From: an uncultured Massilia sp.
GTDB taxonomy: Bacteria; Pseudomonadota; Gammaproteobacteria; Burkholderiales; Burkholderiaceae
Direction: 5' to 3'
NCBI GenBank assembly: GCA_946481275.1
Contig: CAMLMV010000004.1
Coordinates: forward strand, 1 to 64,000
Length of the DNA stretch: 64,000 nucleotides
Shown: piece by piece, positions 9,020-17,526 of the stretch
How the letters are laid out: every line of letters starts with the position of its first letter
Numbering within the stretch: the stretch's first letter is position 1
The notes under the pieces: generated by a model
What the model was told of the DNA's origin: nothing
Databases searched by the model: none
Seen by the model: only the letters and a program-made list of their open reading frames with translations
Translations under genes and position numbers: made by a program

Positions 9020-9904
9020 CTACGCCAGCTTTGCTTTGAAGAACGCCATCGTCCTGCCCCACGCCAGTTTCGCCGCGGCTTCGTCGTAGCGCGGCGTCGT
9101 GTCGTTGTTGAAACCGTGCTCGACGCCCGGATAGACGAAGTGTTGATAGTCGACGTGGTTCGCCTTCAGCGCGGCTTCGTACGTGGGCCAGCCGGCCAGG
9201 ATGCGCTCGTCCTTGCCGGCGTCGTGGATCATGAGCGGCGCGCGGATGCGGGCGACGTCCGCCGCCGGCGGCTGCATGCCGTAGAACGGCACGGCGGCGG
9301 CCAGCTCGGGCAGCTGCGTCGCGAGGAAGTTGGCGATGCCGCCGCCGTAGCAGAAGCCGACCACGCCGACCTTGCCCGTGCCCCGCGGCAACGCCGCCAG
9401 CGCATGAAAGGCGGCGATGAAGTCGGCGCGCGTCTTCGCCTGGTCGAGCTTGGGGAAGAGTTCCCGGGCCTTGTCCTCGTCGCCGGGATAGCCGCCCAGC
9501 GGGTACAGCGCGTCCGGGGCGAAGGCGACATAGCCCTCCAGCGCAACGCGGCGCGTAACGTCCTCGATGTGCGGATTCAGGCCGCGGTTTTCGTGCACGA
9601 CAAGGATTGTCGGCAATTTACCTTTCGCGTTCGCCGGCTCGGCGAGGTAGCCGTGCACCTTGCCGTAGCCCTGCGGCGACGGGAAGTCGACGCGGCTCGC
9701 TTTGAGGCGCGCATCCGCGGGCGCGACGAGCGGCGCGGCGAACGATGGCGACAGCTGCGCCAGCAACGTGGCGGCCGTCGTGCCGCCGGCGGCATAGCGG
9801 CTGGCACGCGACAGGAAATCGCGGCGCGACACGCGTCCGTGCACATAGCCGTCGAACAGTTTCAGTACTTCGGGGTCGAAATCCGCTGCGGTCAAACGCG
9901 CCAT
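9020..9904 (-). CDS. Dienelactone hydrolase family protein with Tat-type signal
   Basis: Alpha/beta hydrolase, 294 aa. The N-terminus has a twin-arginine motif (SRRDFL, about 27-32) and a following alanine-rich stretch ending near SFA, so export by Tat is likely. The catalytic nucleophile is Cys in GVVGFCYGGGIANF, with Asp in IHDAGKDERI and His in GVEHGFNNDT, as in carboxymethylenebutenolidases. The family opens lactone rings, but many members act on other esters; the substrate is unknown. The start at 9904 gives the Tat signal in phase; upstream reading in the same frame is a shadow of the next gene. Confidence 0.85.
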   Translation of the reverse strand: MARLTAADFDPEVLKLFDGYVHGRVSRRDFLSRASRYAAGGTTAATLLAQLSPSFAAPLVAPADARLKASRVDFPSPQGYGKVHGYLAEPANAKGKLPTILVVHENRGLNPHIEDVTRRVALEGYVAFAPDALYPLGGYPGDEDKARELFPKLDQAKTRADFIAAFHALAALPRGTGKVGVVGFCYGGGIANFLATQLPELAAAVPFYGMQPPAADVARIRAPLMIHDAGKDERILAGWPTYEAALKANHVDYQHFVYPGVEHGFNNDTTPRYDEAAAKLAWGRTMAFFKAKLA

Positions 9905-9945
9905 CGTGCCGTCTCCAGTCCGAACGAAATAAGCGCTAGCATACT

Positions 9946-11085
9946 TCAGATCCGGATGCCGATGCGCCTCTTGAACAATTGCCACAGCACCGCCCCGAGC
10001 ACGAGCAGCAGCAGGGCCGAATACGCGGCCGACGCCACCCGCGCCTCCGGAATCGCGTCCGCCAGCCACGCCGCAAGCAGGTCGTGACCGCTGCCCGCGC
10101 CGAGCGGCAACTGCATCACCGTATCGATCAATGTGATGCCGACGAAGGCCAGCGTCGCATTGGTACCGAAGGCGAGCACCGGCCGGGTCCACGCGGGCGC
10201 TTCCTCGCCGGGCGGCACGAGACGCATCAGGACGAGCAGCGACAGCAGCGTGAACCCGCCGGACGCCAGCGCAAAGCTGGGCGTCCACAGTTTTTTCACC
10301 ATGGGCACGAGCGGATCGAGCACGAAGCCGGCCAGCAGGCAGGCCACGCCGGCGATGGCGAGGGCCGTCAGCGTGGCGCGCTTGTGCGACCGCGTCAACA
10401 GCAGGGACGCCGTCACGCCGAACAGTACGTTGACGAGCGCGCCCAGCGTGGACACGAGGCCTTCCGGATCGAACGTGACGACGTCGCCGGTCTTCCCCCA
10501 CGGCCACAGGTGCGCGACGCCGAACACGGCGCGGTCGACGACGGCCGGCAGCGAATGCTCGGAATCGAAACAGGCGCGCCCGCAGCCGGGCGCGTCCCAC
10601 GCGAGCAGCAGCGCGGCGTAGCCCGCCAGCAGCGCGACAATGGCAACCACCGGCACCGATACGCGCAAGCCGTCGCGCCGCAACGCCAGCACGCACCCCG
10701 TGCCCACGATGGCGTAGCACAGCCCGATGCGCTGCAGGATCCCCGGCAGGCGGACGTGGCCGAAGTCGAAGCCCGGCAGCAAATTCAACAGGACGCCGAG
10801 CACGACGAGCACGGCCGAACGGCGCAGCACGTGGCCGACGAGGGCCGCCCTGCCCTGCCCCGCGCGCCGCGCGAGCGCATACGGCAGTGCCGCACCCGCG
10901 CAGAACAGGAAGGCGGGAAAGATCATGTCGGCGATGGCGAAACCGCGCCAGTCGGCATGCGTCAGGAACGTGAAGCGCCGGTCCCAGCTGCCCGCGTACG
11001 CGACCATGATCATGCCCATCACGGCAAGACCGCGCAGCAGGTCGATGGCGACCACGCGGCGCGTGCAAAGGTGCTGCTCGCCCAT
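9946..11085 (-). CDS. DUF1624/DUF5009 membrane protein, heparan-alpha-glucosaminide N-acetyltransferase-like
   Basis: Polytopic inner-membrane protein, about 379 aa, with around ten hydrophobic segments. The N-terminus VVAIDLLRGLAVMGMIMV has the conserved DxxRG motif of acyltransferase-like membrane enzymes (NagX/YeiB/HGSNAT group). The later motif LPGILQRIGLCYAI is also typical. The family is thought to move acetyl groups across the membrane onto sugars; the substrate is not known here. The ATG at 11085 is chosen because GGGGA lies about six bases upstream; 11097 is an alternative. It is in the same direction as the hydrolase, with a 41-bp gap, so co-transcription is likely. Confidence 0.8.
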   Translation of the reverse strand: MGEQHLCTRRVVAIDLLRGLAVMGMIMVAYAGSWDRRFTFLTHADWRGFAIADMIFPAFLFCAGAALPYALARRAGQGRAALVGHVLRRSAVLVVLGVLLNLLPGFDFGHVRLPGILQRIGLCYAIVGTGCVLALRRDGLRVSVPVVAIVALLAGYAALLLAWDAPGCGRACFDSEHSLPAVVDRAVFGVAHLWPWGKTGDVVTFDPEGLVSTLGALVNVLFGVTASLLLTRSHKRATLTALAIAGVACLLAGFVLDPLVPMVKKLWTPSFALASGGFTLLSLLVLMRLVPPGEEAPAWTRPVLAFGTNATLAFVGITLIDTVMQLPLGAGSGHDLLAAWLADAIPEARVASAAYSALLLLVLGAVLWQLFKRRIGIRI

Positions 11086-11227
11086 CGCATTCCCCATGTA
11101 TGAAATCGATTTCAAATATGCGCCGGCAGGAGCGCAGCCGTCAAGTCGACATGCATAAATGCCCCCTCGGCAGCAGCATTGCCGCAAAGACAATAGAATG
11201 GAAGACCCCTCATCCACAGGAGATCCC

Positions 11228-11824
11228 ATGCAACTCATCGGCATGCTCGACTCGCCCTTCGTCCGCCGCGTCGCCATCTCGTTCGACCTGCAAAACATTC
11301 CGTTCGAACACAAGGCGCTGTCCGTGTTCCGCAACTTCGACGCGTTCTCCGCCATCAATCCAACGGTCAAGGCGCCGACGCTCGTGCTGGACGACGGTTC
11401 CTTCCTGATCGATTCCACGCTGATCCTCGAGTATGGCGACGCCCTGGCGGGCAGCTCCCTGCTGCCGGCCGCCCCGGCCGCGCGCGCCAGGGCGCTGCGT
11501 GCCATCGGCCCGGCGCTGGCGGCGTGCGAAAAGACGGCGCAGATCGTCTACGAGCACTCGCTGCGGCCGCAGGAAAAGCAGCACCAGCCCTGGCTCGACC
11601 GCGTGCAGCAGCAATTGCTTGCGGCGCTCAGGCTGCTGGAGGCCGAGACGGACGCGTTCGACGTCGCCGCGCTCGACCAGGCCGCCGTCACCGCCGCCGT
11701 CACGTGGTCGTTCGTCCAGTTGAACGTGGCGCGGATCGTGTCGCCGGATGATTTCCCGCGCCTGGCCGCCTGGACCGCGCGCGCGGAAGCGTTGCCGGTC
11801 TTTCAGCGCTATCCACTCGGCTGA
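11228..11824 (+). CDS. Glutathione S-transferase family protein
   Basis: 198 aa, two-domain GST. The N-terminal thioredoxin-like domain starts MQLIGMLDSPFVRRVAIS, with Ser in SPFVRR as candidate catalytic residue, and has the cis-Pro motif KAPTLVLDDG and the ESxAI-like GSFLIDSTLILEY. The C-terminal helical domain ends near RYPLG. The family conjugates or reduces substrates with glutathione; the specificity is unknown. The start follows CAGGAG at a good distance. It is divergent from the DUF1624-like gene. Confidence 0.85.
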   Translation: MQLIGMLDSPFVRRVAISFDLQNIPFEHKALSVFRNFDAFSAINPTVKAPTLVLDDGSFLIDSTLILEYGDALAGSSLLPAAPAARARALRAIGPALAACEKTAQIVYEHSLRPQEKQHQPWLDRVQQQLLAALRLLEAETDAFDVAALDQAAVTAAVTWSFVQLNVARIVSPDDFPRLAAWTARAEALPVFQRYPLG

Positions 11825-11893
11825 ACGTCAAGCGCGCCGGACTGGACTGGCAGTTTTGCTATGATTGGTTTCACACAAACAACCGGACGTTCC

Positions 11894-12298
11894 ATGAAAC
11901 TGCCGTCCCTGGCCGCTGTCCTTGCGGCCGTGTCGATGCCAATCCTGACCGGCTGCGCCGCCCCTCCGCCGCAGGATGCGGTGTATCCGCTCCGGCCCGA
12001 GCAGAGCGTCGTCCTGGCGCGCGGCGCCGTCCTCACGTACGACAGCTACAGCGACAGCCGCTGTCCCGCGAACACGCGCTGCGTCTGGGCCGGGCGGCTG
12101 ATCTTCCGCTTCCTCATCGACGGCCCGAACGGCGCCGAAGAATTCACGCTCGGTCCCGACCAGCCGACGGCGACGCCCGCCTCGCTGCACGGGGCCCGCG
12201 TCACGCTCGACACCTCCGCGATCCCGCCCGCACGCGCGGCCGGCACGCTGCGTCCCAGCGACATCATTCCCGTCACGCTCAAGATCACCGCCAAATGA
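11894..12298 (+). CDS. Putative small lipoprotein
   Basis: 134 aa with a lipoprotein signal: ATG at 11894, hydrophobic stretch, and lipobox LTGC with Cys21. The mature part has a pair of Cys residues in SRCPANTRCVWAGRL and beta-rich sequence. Its stop overlaps the start of the gamma-glutamyltransferase gene by four bases, so the two are probably translated together and both act outside the inner membrane. I do not recognise a named function. Confidence 0.75.
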   Translation: MKLPSLAAVLAAVSMPILTGCAAPPPQDAVYPLRPEQSVVLARGAVLTYDSYSDSRCPANTRCVWAGRLIFRFLIDGPNGAEEFTLGPDQPTATPASLHGARVTLDTSAIPPARAAGTLRPSDIIPVTLKITAK

Positions 12299-14049
12299 CC
12301 CATTCCCCCAAAGCCCTCGCCTGCGGGCTGATCCTCTCCATCGTCCTGACGCCGCCGCTCGCGCTCGCCAAGACCCCGGTCGCGACGGGCACCGGCGGCG
12401 CCGTCGCCACGATCAGCGAGAAGGCGTCGGCCTCCGCGCTCGCGATCCTCAACAAGGGCGGCAATGCCATCGACGCGGCCGTCGCGGCGGCGGCCACGCT
12501 GGGCGTCACCGATCCGTTCAGTTGCGGCATCGGCGGCGGCGGCTTCATGGTCGTGTACCTCGCGAAGGACAAGCGCGTCGTCACCATCGACCACCGCGAG
12601 ACGGCGCCCGCGTCGTTCAGCCCGTCCGTCTTCCAGGAGAACGGCAAGGCGATCGATTTCGACACGGCCGTCGCCAGCGGCGCGTCCGTCGGCGTGCCGG
12701 GCACCGTGCGCGGCTGGCACGAGGCGCTGGAACGCTACGGCACGATGTCGTTCAAGCAGGTGCTGGCGCCCGCGATCCAGGTCGCGACGAAAGGCTTCCC
12801 CGTCAGCGAGACCATGCACGGGCTGATCGTCGAGAACGAGAAAAAATTCGGCATGTTCGAGACGACGGGCAAGCTCTATCTCAAGAACGGCAAGGCCCTG
12901 CCGGCCGGCGCGGTCGTCAAGAATCCGGACCTCGCCAGGGCCTACCGCGAACTGGCGGCGAAGGGCTACAAGGTGTTCTACGAAGGACCGCTGGCGCAGG
13001 CCGTCGTCGCGGCCGTCAACCGCCCGCCCGTCGCGGCCGGCGTCCAGGTCCGCCCCGGCACGATGAGCCTCTCGGACATGGCCAACTACGAGGCGCGCAT
13101 CCGCCAGCCGATCCGCTCCACCTACCGCGGCTACGACATCTACGGCATGCCGCCGCCCAGCAGCGGCGGCGTGACGGTGGCCGAGGCGCTGAACATCCTG
13201 GAGGGCTTCGACCTGAAGGCGATGCCGCGTGCGAACGTGGAGCACCTGTACCTGGAAGCGAGCCGCCTCGCCTTCGCCGACCGCAACGCCTACCTCGGCG
13301 ACCCGGAGTACGTCGACGCGCCCATCGAAGGCATGCTGTCGAAGCAGTTCGCGGCGCAGCGCCGTTCGCTGATCCGGCCCGACCGCGCGGCGGGCGTCGT
13401 CCCGGCTGGCGACGCCTTCCTGTACGAGAACGACCAGAGCTTCCCGCTGCGTCCGCAGCAGAACCTGATCATGAAAGAAGGCACGCACACGACGCACCTG
13501 ACGGTGTCGGACAAATGGGGCAACGTGGTCGCCTACACGTTCACGATCGAATCGTGGGGCGGCAGCGGCATCGTCGTGCCGGGCTACGGCTTCCTGCTGA
13601 ATAACGAGATGACCGACTTCGATTTCACGGGTCCGGCGCCGAACATCCCCGAAGCCGGCAAGCGCCCGCGCAGCAGCATGGCGCCCACGATCGCGTTCAA
13701 GGACGGCAAGCCCGCCTTCACCATCGGCAGCCCGGGCGGCGCCACGATCATCACGACGGTGCTGCAGACGATCGTCAACTACATCGACCTCGGCATGCCC
13801 ATGGACCAGGCGATCGATGCGCCGCGGCTATCGCAGCGCAACGCGAAAGAGACGTCGGTCGAACCGGGTTTTACGGGCACTCCGCAGGCCCAGGCGCTGG
13901 AGCAGTTCGGCCATCGATGGGAAACGAAGCCCGAGGAGATCGGCGCCGCGAACGCCATCGTGTTCAACCCGGACGGCACCGTGACGGCCGTCAGCGAAGG
14001 CCACCGCCACGGCATCGGCACGGCGCTCGTGCAGAAGCGCGGGCACTGA
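12295..14049 (+). CDS. ggt: Gamma-glutamyltransferase (glutathione hydrolase)
   Basis: Periplasmic Ntn-hydrolase that cleaves the gamma-glutamyl bond of glutathione and related compounds, 584 aa. It has a signal peptide (about 1-24, ending LALAK). The large subunit carries GGNAIDAAVAAAATLGV and DHRETAP. The autoprocessing/nucleophile Thr is about residue 399 in HTTHLTVSDKWGN. Small-subunit motifs include ESWGGSGIVVPGYGFLLNNEM and RPRSSMAPTI. The catalytic features are complete. It is coupled to the upstream lipoprotein gene. Confidence 0.94.
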   Translation: MTHSPKALACGLILSIVLTPPLALAKTPVATGTGGAVATISEKASASALAILNKGGNAIDAAVAAAATLGVTDPFSCGIGGGGFMVVYLAKDKRVVTIDHRETAPASFSPSVFQENGKAIDFDTAVASGASVGVPGTVRGWHEALERYGTMSFKQVLAPAIQVATKGFPVSETMHGLIVENEKKFGMFETTGKLYLKNGKALPAGAVVKNPDLARAYRELAAKGYKVFYEGPLAQAVVAAVNRPPVAAGVQVRPGTMSLSDMANYEARIRQPIRSTYRGYDIYGMPPPSSGGVTVAEALNILEGFDLKAMPRANVEHLYLEASRLAFADRNAYLGDPEYVDAPIEGMLSKQFAAQRRSLIRPDRAAGVVPAGDAFLYENDQSFPLRPQQNLIMKEGTHTTHLTVSDKWGNVVAYTFTIESWGGSGIVVPGYGFLLNNEMTDFDFTGPAPNIPEAGKRPRSSMAPTIAFKDGKPAFTIGSPGGATIITTVLQTIVNYIDLGMPMDQAIDAPRLSQRNAKETSVEPGFTGTPQAQALEQFGHRWETKPEEIGAANAIVFNPDGTVTAVSEGHRHGIGTALVQKRGH

Positions 14050-14051
14050 TA

Positions 14052-15491
14052 TCACGCCATGCGGCCCGCCGGGAAAGCCGGCGGCGCGGCGAGCATGCGC
14101 TTCCAGTCGAGCCGCAGCAGGACGGCGCAGACGGCCAGCGAGATCTCGATCAGCCACGGCCAGGGCGTCGTACCGGTGAGCCGGCCCAGCCCGACCGCGA
14201 CGAGCACCTGCACGGCGGCCAGGGCGGCGGCGCGCAGTCCCAGCTTCAGGTGCCAGCCACCGGTGCCATTCGCGTAATCGCCCAGCAGGCCCATCATCGC
14301 CACCTGCCCGGCGAGGGTGCACAGGCCGAACTGGCGCAGCAGCGCGTCCGGTCCGGCATCGAGCAGTAGCGACACGGCCAGCACGACCACGGTCAGGACG
14401 GCCCAGCAGCCCAGTGCCTGGCGCAGCACGCGGGTGGCGAGGCGGCGGTTCAGCAAGGCCGCGTCGCCGGCCACCGGCGTCAGGCGCAATAAGGCCTGCT
14501 CGCCCGGCGTGCGGCGCAACTGCTGGCCGTACTGGGCCGTGCTGAGCGCGATGGTAATCGACAGCACGGCCGGGGCGCCGTCCGTCATCCAGCCGAAGAA
14601 CCATTGCGCGCCCGCGGCTTGCGACCACTGCAGCACGACACGGCCGACGACGCCGATGATCACGAAGGCGACCATGCCGCCGATCCACGCCGTCCAGTGC
14701 GCGGCCGGGCCCAGTGCGTGCATCAGCATGGCGGCCGGATCGGCGCGGCGCGCGTCGCGGCGCAGGGCGGCGAGATAGAACGCCAGGTTGCTGTTCCACA
14801 CCGCGCCGTCGGGCACGGGCTGCTTGTTCTCGCCGCAGTGGTCGAAGTGGCCGACGCGCCGGATCTGGTCGTCGCGCCGCGCGAAATAGGCGTCGCCACG
14901 CGCCGGGTACAGCCAGCGCAGGGCCCACACCGCGACGGGGATGACGAGGACGCCCAGCACGATCGCTGCGACGGTGCCGCTGGCCGCATCGCGCCACGCC
15001 GGCGGCAGCACGACGCGCGACAGCCACGGCCAGTTGCCGCCCAGGACGAGCAGGGTCACGACATACTTGTTGCCGGCACAAAGCAATGCGAGACCGAGCA
15101 CGGACAAGGACGTGGCCGGCACCGCGATCCAGTGGCCGATGCCGAAACCGATGCCGGCGGTGGCGAGCAGCCAGTATGCCGTTGTCACCTGCAGCAGGCG
15201 GCGGCGTTGGCGCGGCAGCAGCCACGCGTTGACGGGCGAATTCATGCGGATGGAGCCCGGCACGAACAGGAAGCTCCAGACGAGTACCAGCGCCAGCGTG
15301 CCGAAGCCGATCAGCAGGCGCGCGGCCTGCAACGCGTCCAGCGTGCCCATCGCCGCGCCGGACACCAGGTAGATGGCGGCACACGACCCCACCGCGCCCA
15401 GCGTCAGGACGAGCGTGCGGACTGCCGGCGCATCGCGCTGCGCGGCCGCCGCGCGCCAGATCATCCGAAAATCCTGCAGCGCGGCGTTCAT
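14052..15491 (-). CDS. ABC-2 type membrane protein of a GntR-linked exporter
   Basis: 479 aa, strongly hydrophobic with about ten to twelve predicted transmembrane segments and no ATPase motifs. It starts at 15491, overlapping the stop of the ATPase gene by four bases. It is the last gene of the GntR-ATPase-permease unit, so it is the likely channel subunit, although it lacks easily recognised ABC-2 signature sequence. The transported substrate is unknown. It ends 2 bp from the ggt stop (convergent). Confidence 0.7.
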   Translation of the reverse strand: MNAALQDFRMIWRAAAAQRDAPAVRTLVLTLGAVGSCAAIYLVSGAAMGTLDALQAARLLIGFGTLALVLVWSFLFVPGSIRMNSPVNAWLLPRQRRRLLQVTTAYWLLATAGIGFGIGHWIAVPATSLSVLGLALLCAGNKYVVTLLVLGGNWPWLSRVVLPPAWRDAASGTVAAIVLGVLVIPVAVWALRWLYPARGDAYFARRDDQIRRVGHFDHCGENKQPVPDGAVWNSNLAFYLAALRRDARRADPAAMLMHALGPAAHWTAWIGGMVAFVIIGVVGRVVLQWSQAAGAQWFFGWMTDGAPAVLSITIALSTAQYGQQLRRTPGEQALLRLTPVAGDAALLNRRLATRVLRQALGCWAVLTVVVLAVSLLLDAGPDALLRQFGLCTLAGQVAMMGLLGDYANGTGGWHLKLGLRAAALAAVQVLVAVGLGRLTGTTPWPWLIEISLAVCAVLLRLDWKRMLAAPPAFPAGRMA

Positions 15492-16360
15492 TGCGTCACC
15501 TCGATGAACAGATCTTCCAGCGTCAGCGGTTCCACGCGCACGCCGGGCTCGCGCGCGAGGCGCAAGGCGTCGTCGCCCGGCGCCTGCACGATCACGCTGG
15601 TCAGCGCGCCCTCCTGCCGCCGCCGCAACTCTCCCGCCAGCGGCGTACCCGGCAACGCGGCGGCCGGCACGACGATGCGGCGCGCGCCTTCCAGCAGCGC
15701 GTCCGTCTGGCCCTGCAGCGCGATGCGGCCGTCTTTCAGGAATGCGAGGTCGAACGCGACGCGCTCCAGGTCGGACAGGATGTGCGTGGAGAACACGACC
15801 GTCGTCCCCCGCTCGATCACCTGGTCGACCAGCTCGCGCAGGAATTCGCGCCGGCCGACCGGGTCCAGTGCGGACACGGGTTCGTCGAGGATCAGCAGTT
15901 CCGGCTCGTGCGCCAAAGCGCGGATGATGGCCAATCTCTGCTGCTCGCCGCCGGACAGCCGCTTGATCGGCTTGGCGCGCAGGTGCGGGCCGAAGTCCCA
16001 GCGCGACAGCAGGCCATCGACCTTGGCCTGGTTCCAGCGCGGGTACAGGGCACGGAAGTAGTCGAACATCTGCACGGGCGTCAGCCAGTCGAACAGGTCC
16101 GTGCGCTGCGGGACGTAGCCGATGCGGCCGCGCGCATCGTCGGACAGCCTGGCCGCGTCTTCGCCGAACAGCGCAACGCTGCCGCCGTCGGCCTCGCGCA
16201 ACCCGAGCATGCATTCGAGCAGCGTGGACTTGCCGGCGCCGTTGCGGCCCAGCAGGCCGACCACCTGGCCGGGCGCGATCTGCCAGTCGAGGCCGGCGAG
16301 CACCCTCTGGCTGCCGAAATGCTTGTTGACCGAGGACATGCGAACGATGGCGGAACTCAT
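15488..16360 (-). CDS. ABC transporter ATP-binding protein
   Basis: 290 aa cytoplasmic ATPase of the CcmA/YtrB class. Walker A is GLLGRNGAGKST (about 36-44), the signature is [15 protein letters not shown], Walker B is LLILDEPVSALD, and the H-loop is in VVFSTH. The C-terminal part after about 215 is the variable extension seen in GntR-linked ABC pairs. It overlaps both neighbours by four bases, so the three genes form one translationally coupled operon under the upstream GntR operator. Confidence 0.92.
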   Translation of the reverse strand: MSSAIVRMSSVNKHFGSQRVLAGLDWQIAPGQVVGLLGRNGAGKSTLLECMLGLREADGGSVALFGEDAARLSDDARGRIGYVPQRTDLFDWLTPVQMFDYFRALYPRWNQAKVDGLLSRWDFGPHLRAKPIKRLSGGEQQRLAIIRALAHEPELLILDEPVSALDPVGRREFLRELVDQVIERGTTVVFSTHILSDLERVAFDLAFLKDGRIALQGQTDALLEGARRIVVPAAALPGTPLAGELRRRQEGALTSVIVQAPGDDALRLAREPGVRVEPLTLEDLFIEVTQ

Positions 16361-16749
16361 TTTGTTTCCTTCAAGATGGTTGCGAACAGGGACAGGACGG
16401 TGTCGGTATCGAGCTCGAGCTGGCGCGCCTCGACGGCGGCGCGCTCGAGCGTGGGACGGAGAAGGCTGGCGCGGTCGGCCGGCTGCGCGGGTGCGGAGTC
16501 GGCGACGACCATGCCGAGACCGCGCCGGCGCGCGAGCACGCCTTCCATTTCCAGCAGGCTGTACGCCTTGGAGACGGTCATCGGATTGAGCGCCAGCGCC
16601 TGCGCGATCTCGCGCACGGACGGCATCTCGTCGCCGGGGCGGAGCTGGCCGCTGGCGGACAGGCGGCGCACCTGCTCGACGAGCTGGCGGTAGATCGGTT
16701 CGGACGAGCCGGTCGCGATCGAAAACAGGTTGGCGGTGTGTGCTGGCAT
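16357..16749 (-). CDS. GntR-family transcriptional regulator, YtrA subfamily
   Basis: 130 aa: an N-terminal winged helix (EPIYRQLVEQVRRL, DEMPSVREIAQALALNPMTVSKAYSLLE) and a short C-terminal tail, the YtrA layout without a large effector domain. YtrA regulators repress adjacent ABC-transporter operons and their own gene. A perfect inverted repeat lies 7 bp upstream of its start (16756-16781). The C-terminus overlaps the ATPase start (ATGA). Confidence 0.9.
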   Translation of the reverse strand: MPAHTANLFSIATGSSEPIYRQLVEQVRRLSASGQLRPGDEMPSVREIAQALALNPMTVSKAYSLLEMEGVLARRRGLGMVVADSAPAQPADRASLLRPTLERAAVEARQLELDTDTVLSLFATILKETK

Positions 16750-16755
16750 GGTGTC

Positions 16756-16781
16756 TACTGTATTAATTGAGTAATACAGTA
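16756..16781 (-). promoter_or_regulatory. Operator of the GntR/ABC operon
   Basis: TACTGTATTA-ATTGAG-TAATACAGTA, a perfect 10-bp inverted repeat directly upstream of the YtrA-type gene. TAATACAGTA also resembles a -10 region. YtrA-type repressors bind such long palindromes; autoregulation is inferred. Confidence 0.75.
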
Positions 16782-16816
16782 CGCCCGAGGTATATCGCCA
16801 GTCAAGCGATATTTAC

Positions 16817-16845
16817 AAAAAAAGACGGCCTCACGAGGAGGCCGT
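16817..16845 (-). terminator. Rho-independent terminator of the Ter cluster
   Basis: On the minus strand ACGGCCTC-N5-GAGGCCGT forms a perfect 8-bp stem followed by seven T residues, 80 nt after the last TerD stop. Confidence 0.88.
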
Positions 16846-16852
16846 TAAAGGG

Positions 16853-16904
16853 CGTGGGCGCCAAGCCGCCCACGTTGGATCTGCGGACGGAGACTGGTCC
16901 GCAG
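16853..16904 (-). repeat. Two extra 8-bp hairpins between terD and its terminator
   Basis: CGTGGGCG-N6-CGCCCACG (16853-16874) and CTGCGGAC-N8-GTCCGCAG (16881-16904) are both perfect. With the terminator they make three hairpins in a row in the 3' tail of the transcript, which suggests a structured, perhaps stabilised or processed RNA end. Confidence 0.7.
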
Positions 16905-16924
16905 GGACGACAAAAAACGTTACA

Positions 16925-17506
16925 TCATAGGTGCGGGACGATCAGCGGCATGAGGTCGTCGAAGGTGCGGCCGGTGCCGTTCTCGCCGATCGCATGCATC
17001 TTCCACTCGCCGTTATGGCGGTACAGCTTGGCCATGATCTGGGCCGTGTGCGAGCCTTGCACCGACAGGTCGTAGCGCGCGATCTCCTTGCCGTTGCTCG
17101 TGTCGAACAGGCGACAGAACGCGTTCTGGACCGTCGAGAAATTCTGGCCCGTGAAGCTGTTCACGGTGAAGACGAGCGATCTCACGCTCTCCGGCACCGT
17201 GCGCAGGTCGACGACGATCTGCTCGTCGTCGCCATCGCCGGCACCCGTACGGTTGTCGCCGGTGTGCGTGACGCTGCCGTCGCGGCTTTTCAGCTGGCGG
17301 AACCAGACCACGTCGACCGGGCGGTTCGATTCGTCGAACATCACGACGGAGGCGTCCAGGTCGACGGCCTGGCTCTTCGCGCCGAAGCCGAAGAATCCGC
17401 CCGACTTCGCGACGTCCCAGCCGAGGCCCATCGTCACGCGGGACAGGGCGCCGCCGGCTTCCTTCTCCAGCGAGATCTTCTGGCCCTTCTGCAGATTGAC
17501 TGCCAT
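16925..17506 (-). CDS. TerD-family stress protein
   Basis: 193 aa calcium-binding beta-sandwich protein of the TerD/TerE/TerZ family (tellurite and general stress response). It starts MAVNLQKGQKISL with AAGGAG upstream. Typical motifs are [35 protein letters not shown] (the Asp-rich calcium site) and FDTSNGKEIARYDL. It is the last gene of a four-gene set on the minus strand. It is longer by a GFFGFGAK insert than its paralogue at 18252-18827. Confidence 0.92.
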   Translation of the reverse strand: MAVNLQKGQKISLEKEAGGALSRVTMGLGWDVAKSGGFFGFGAKSQAVDLDASVVMFDESNRPVDVVWFRQLKSRDGSVTHTGDNRTGAGDGDDEQIVVDLRTVPESVRSLVFTVNSFTGQNFSTVQNAFCRLFDTSNGKEIARYDLSVQGSHTAQIMAKLYRHNGEWKMHAIGENGTGRTFDDLMPLIVPHL

Positions 17507-17526
17507 TTGAATTACTCCTTTGATTG

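Noticed and set aside
9905..11068. Fusion of the dienelactone hydrolase with an upstream reading frame
   Set aside because: The upstream part is the shadow of the DUF1624-like gene in another frame; the Tat signal fixes the hydrolase start at 9904.
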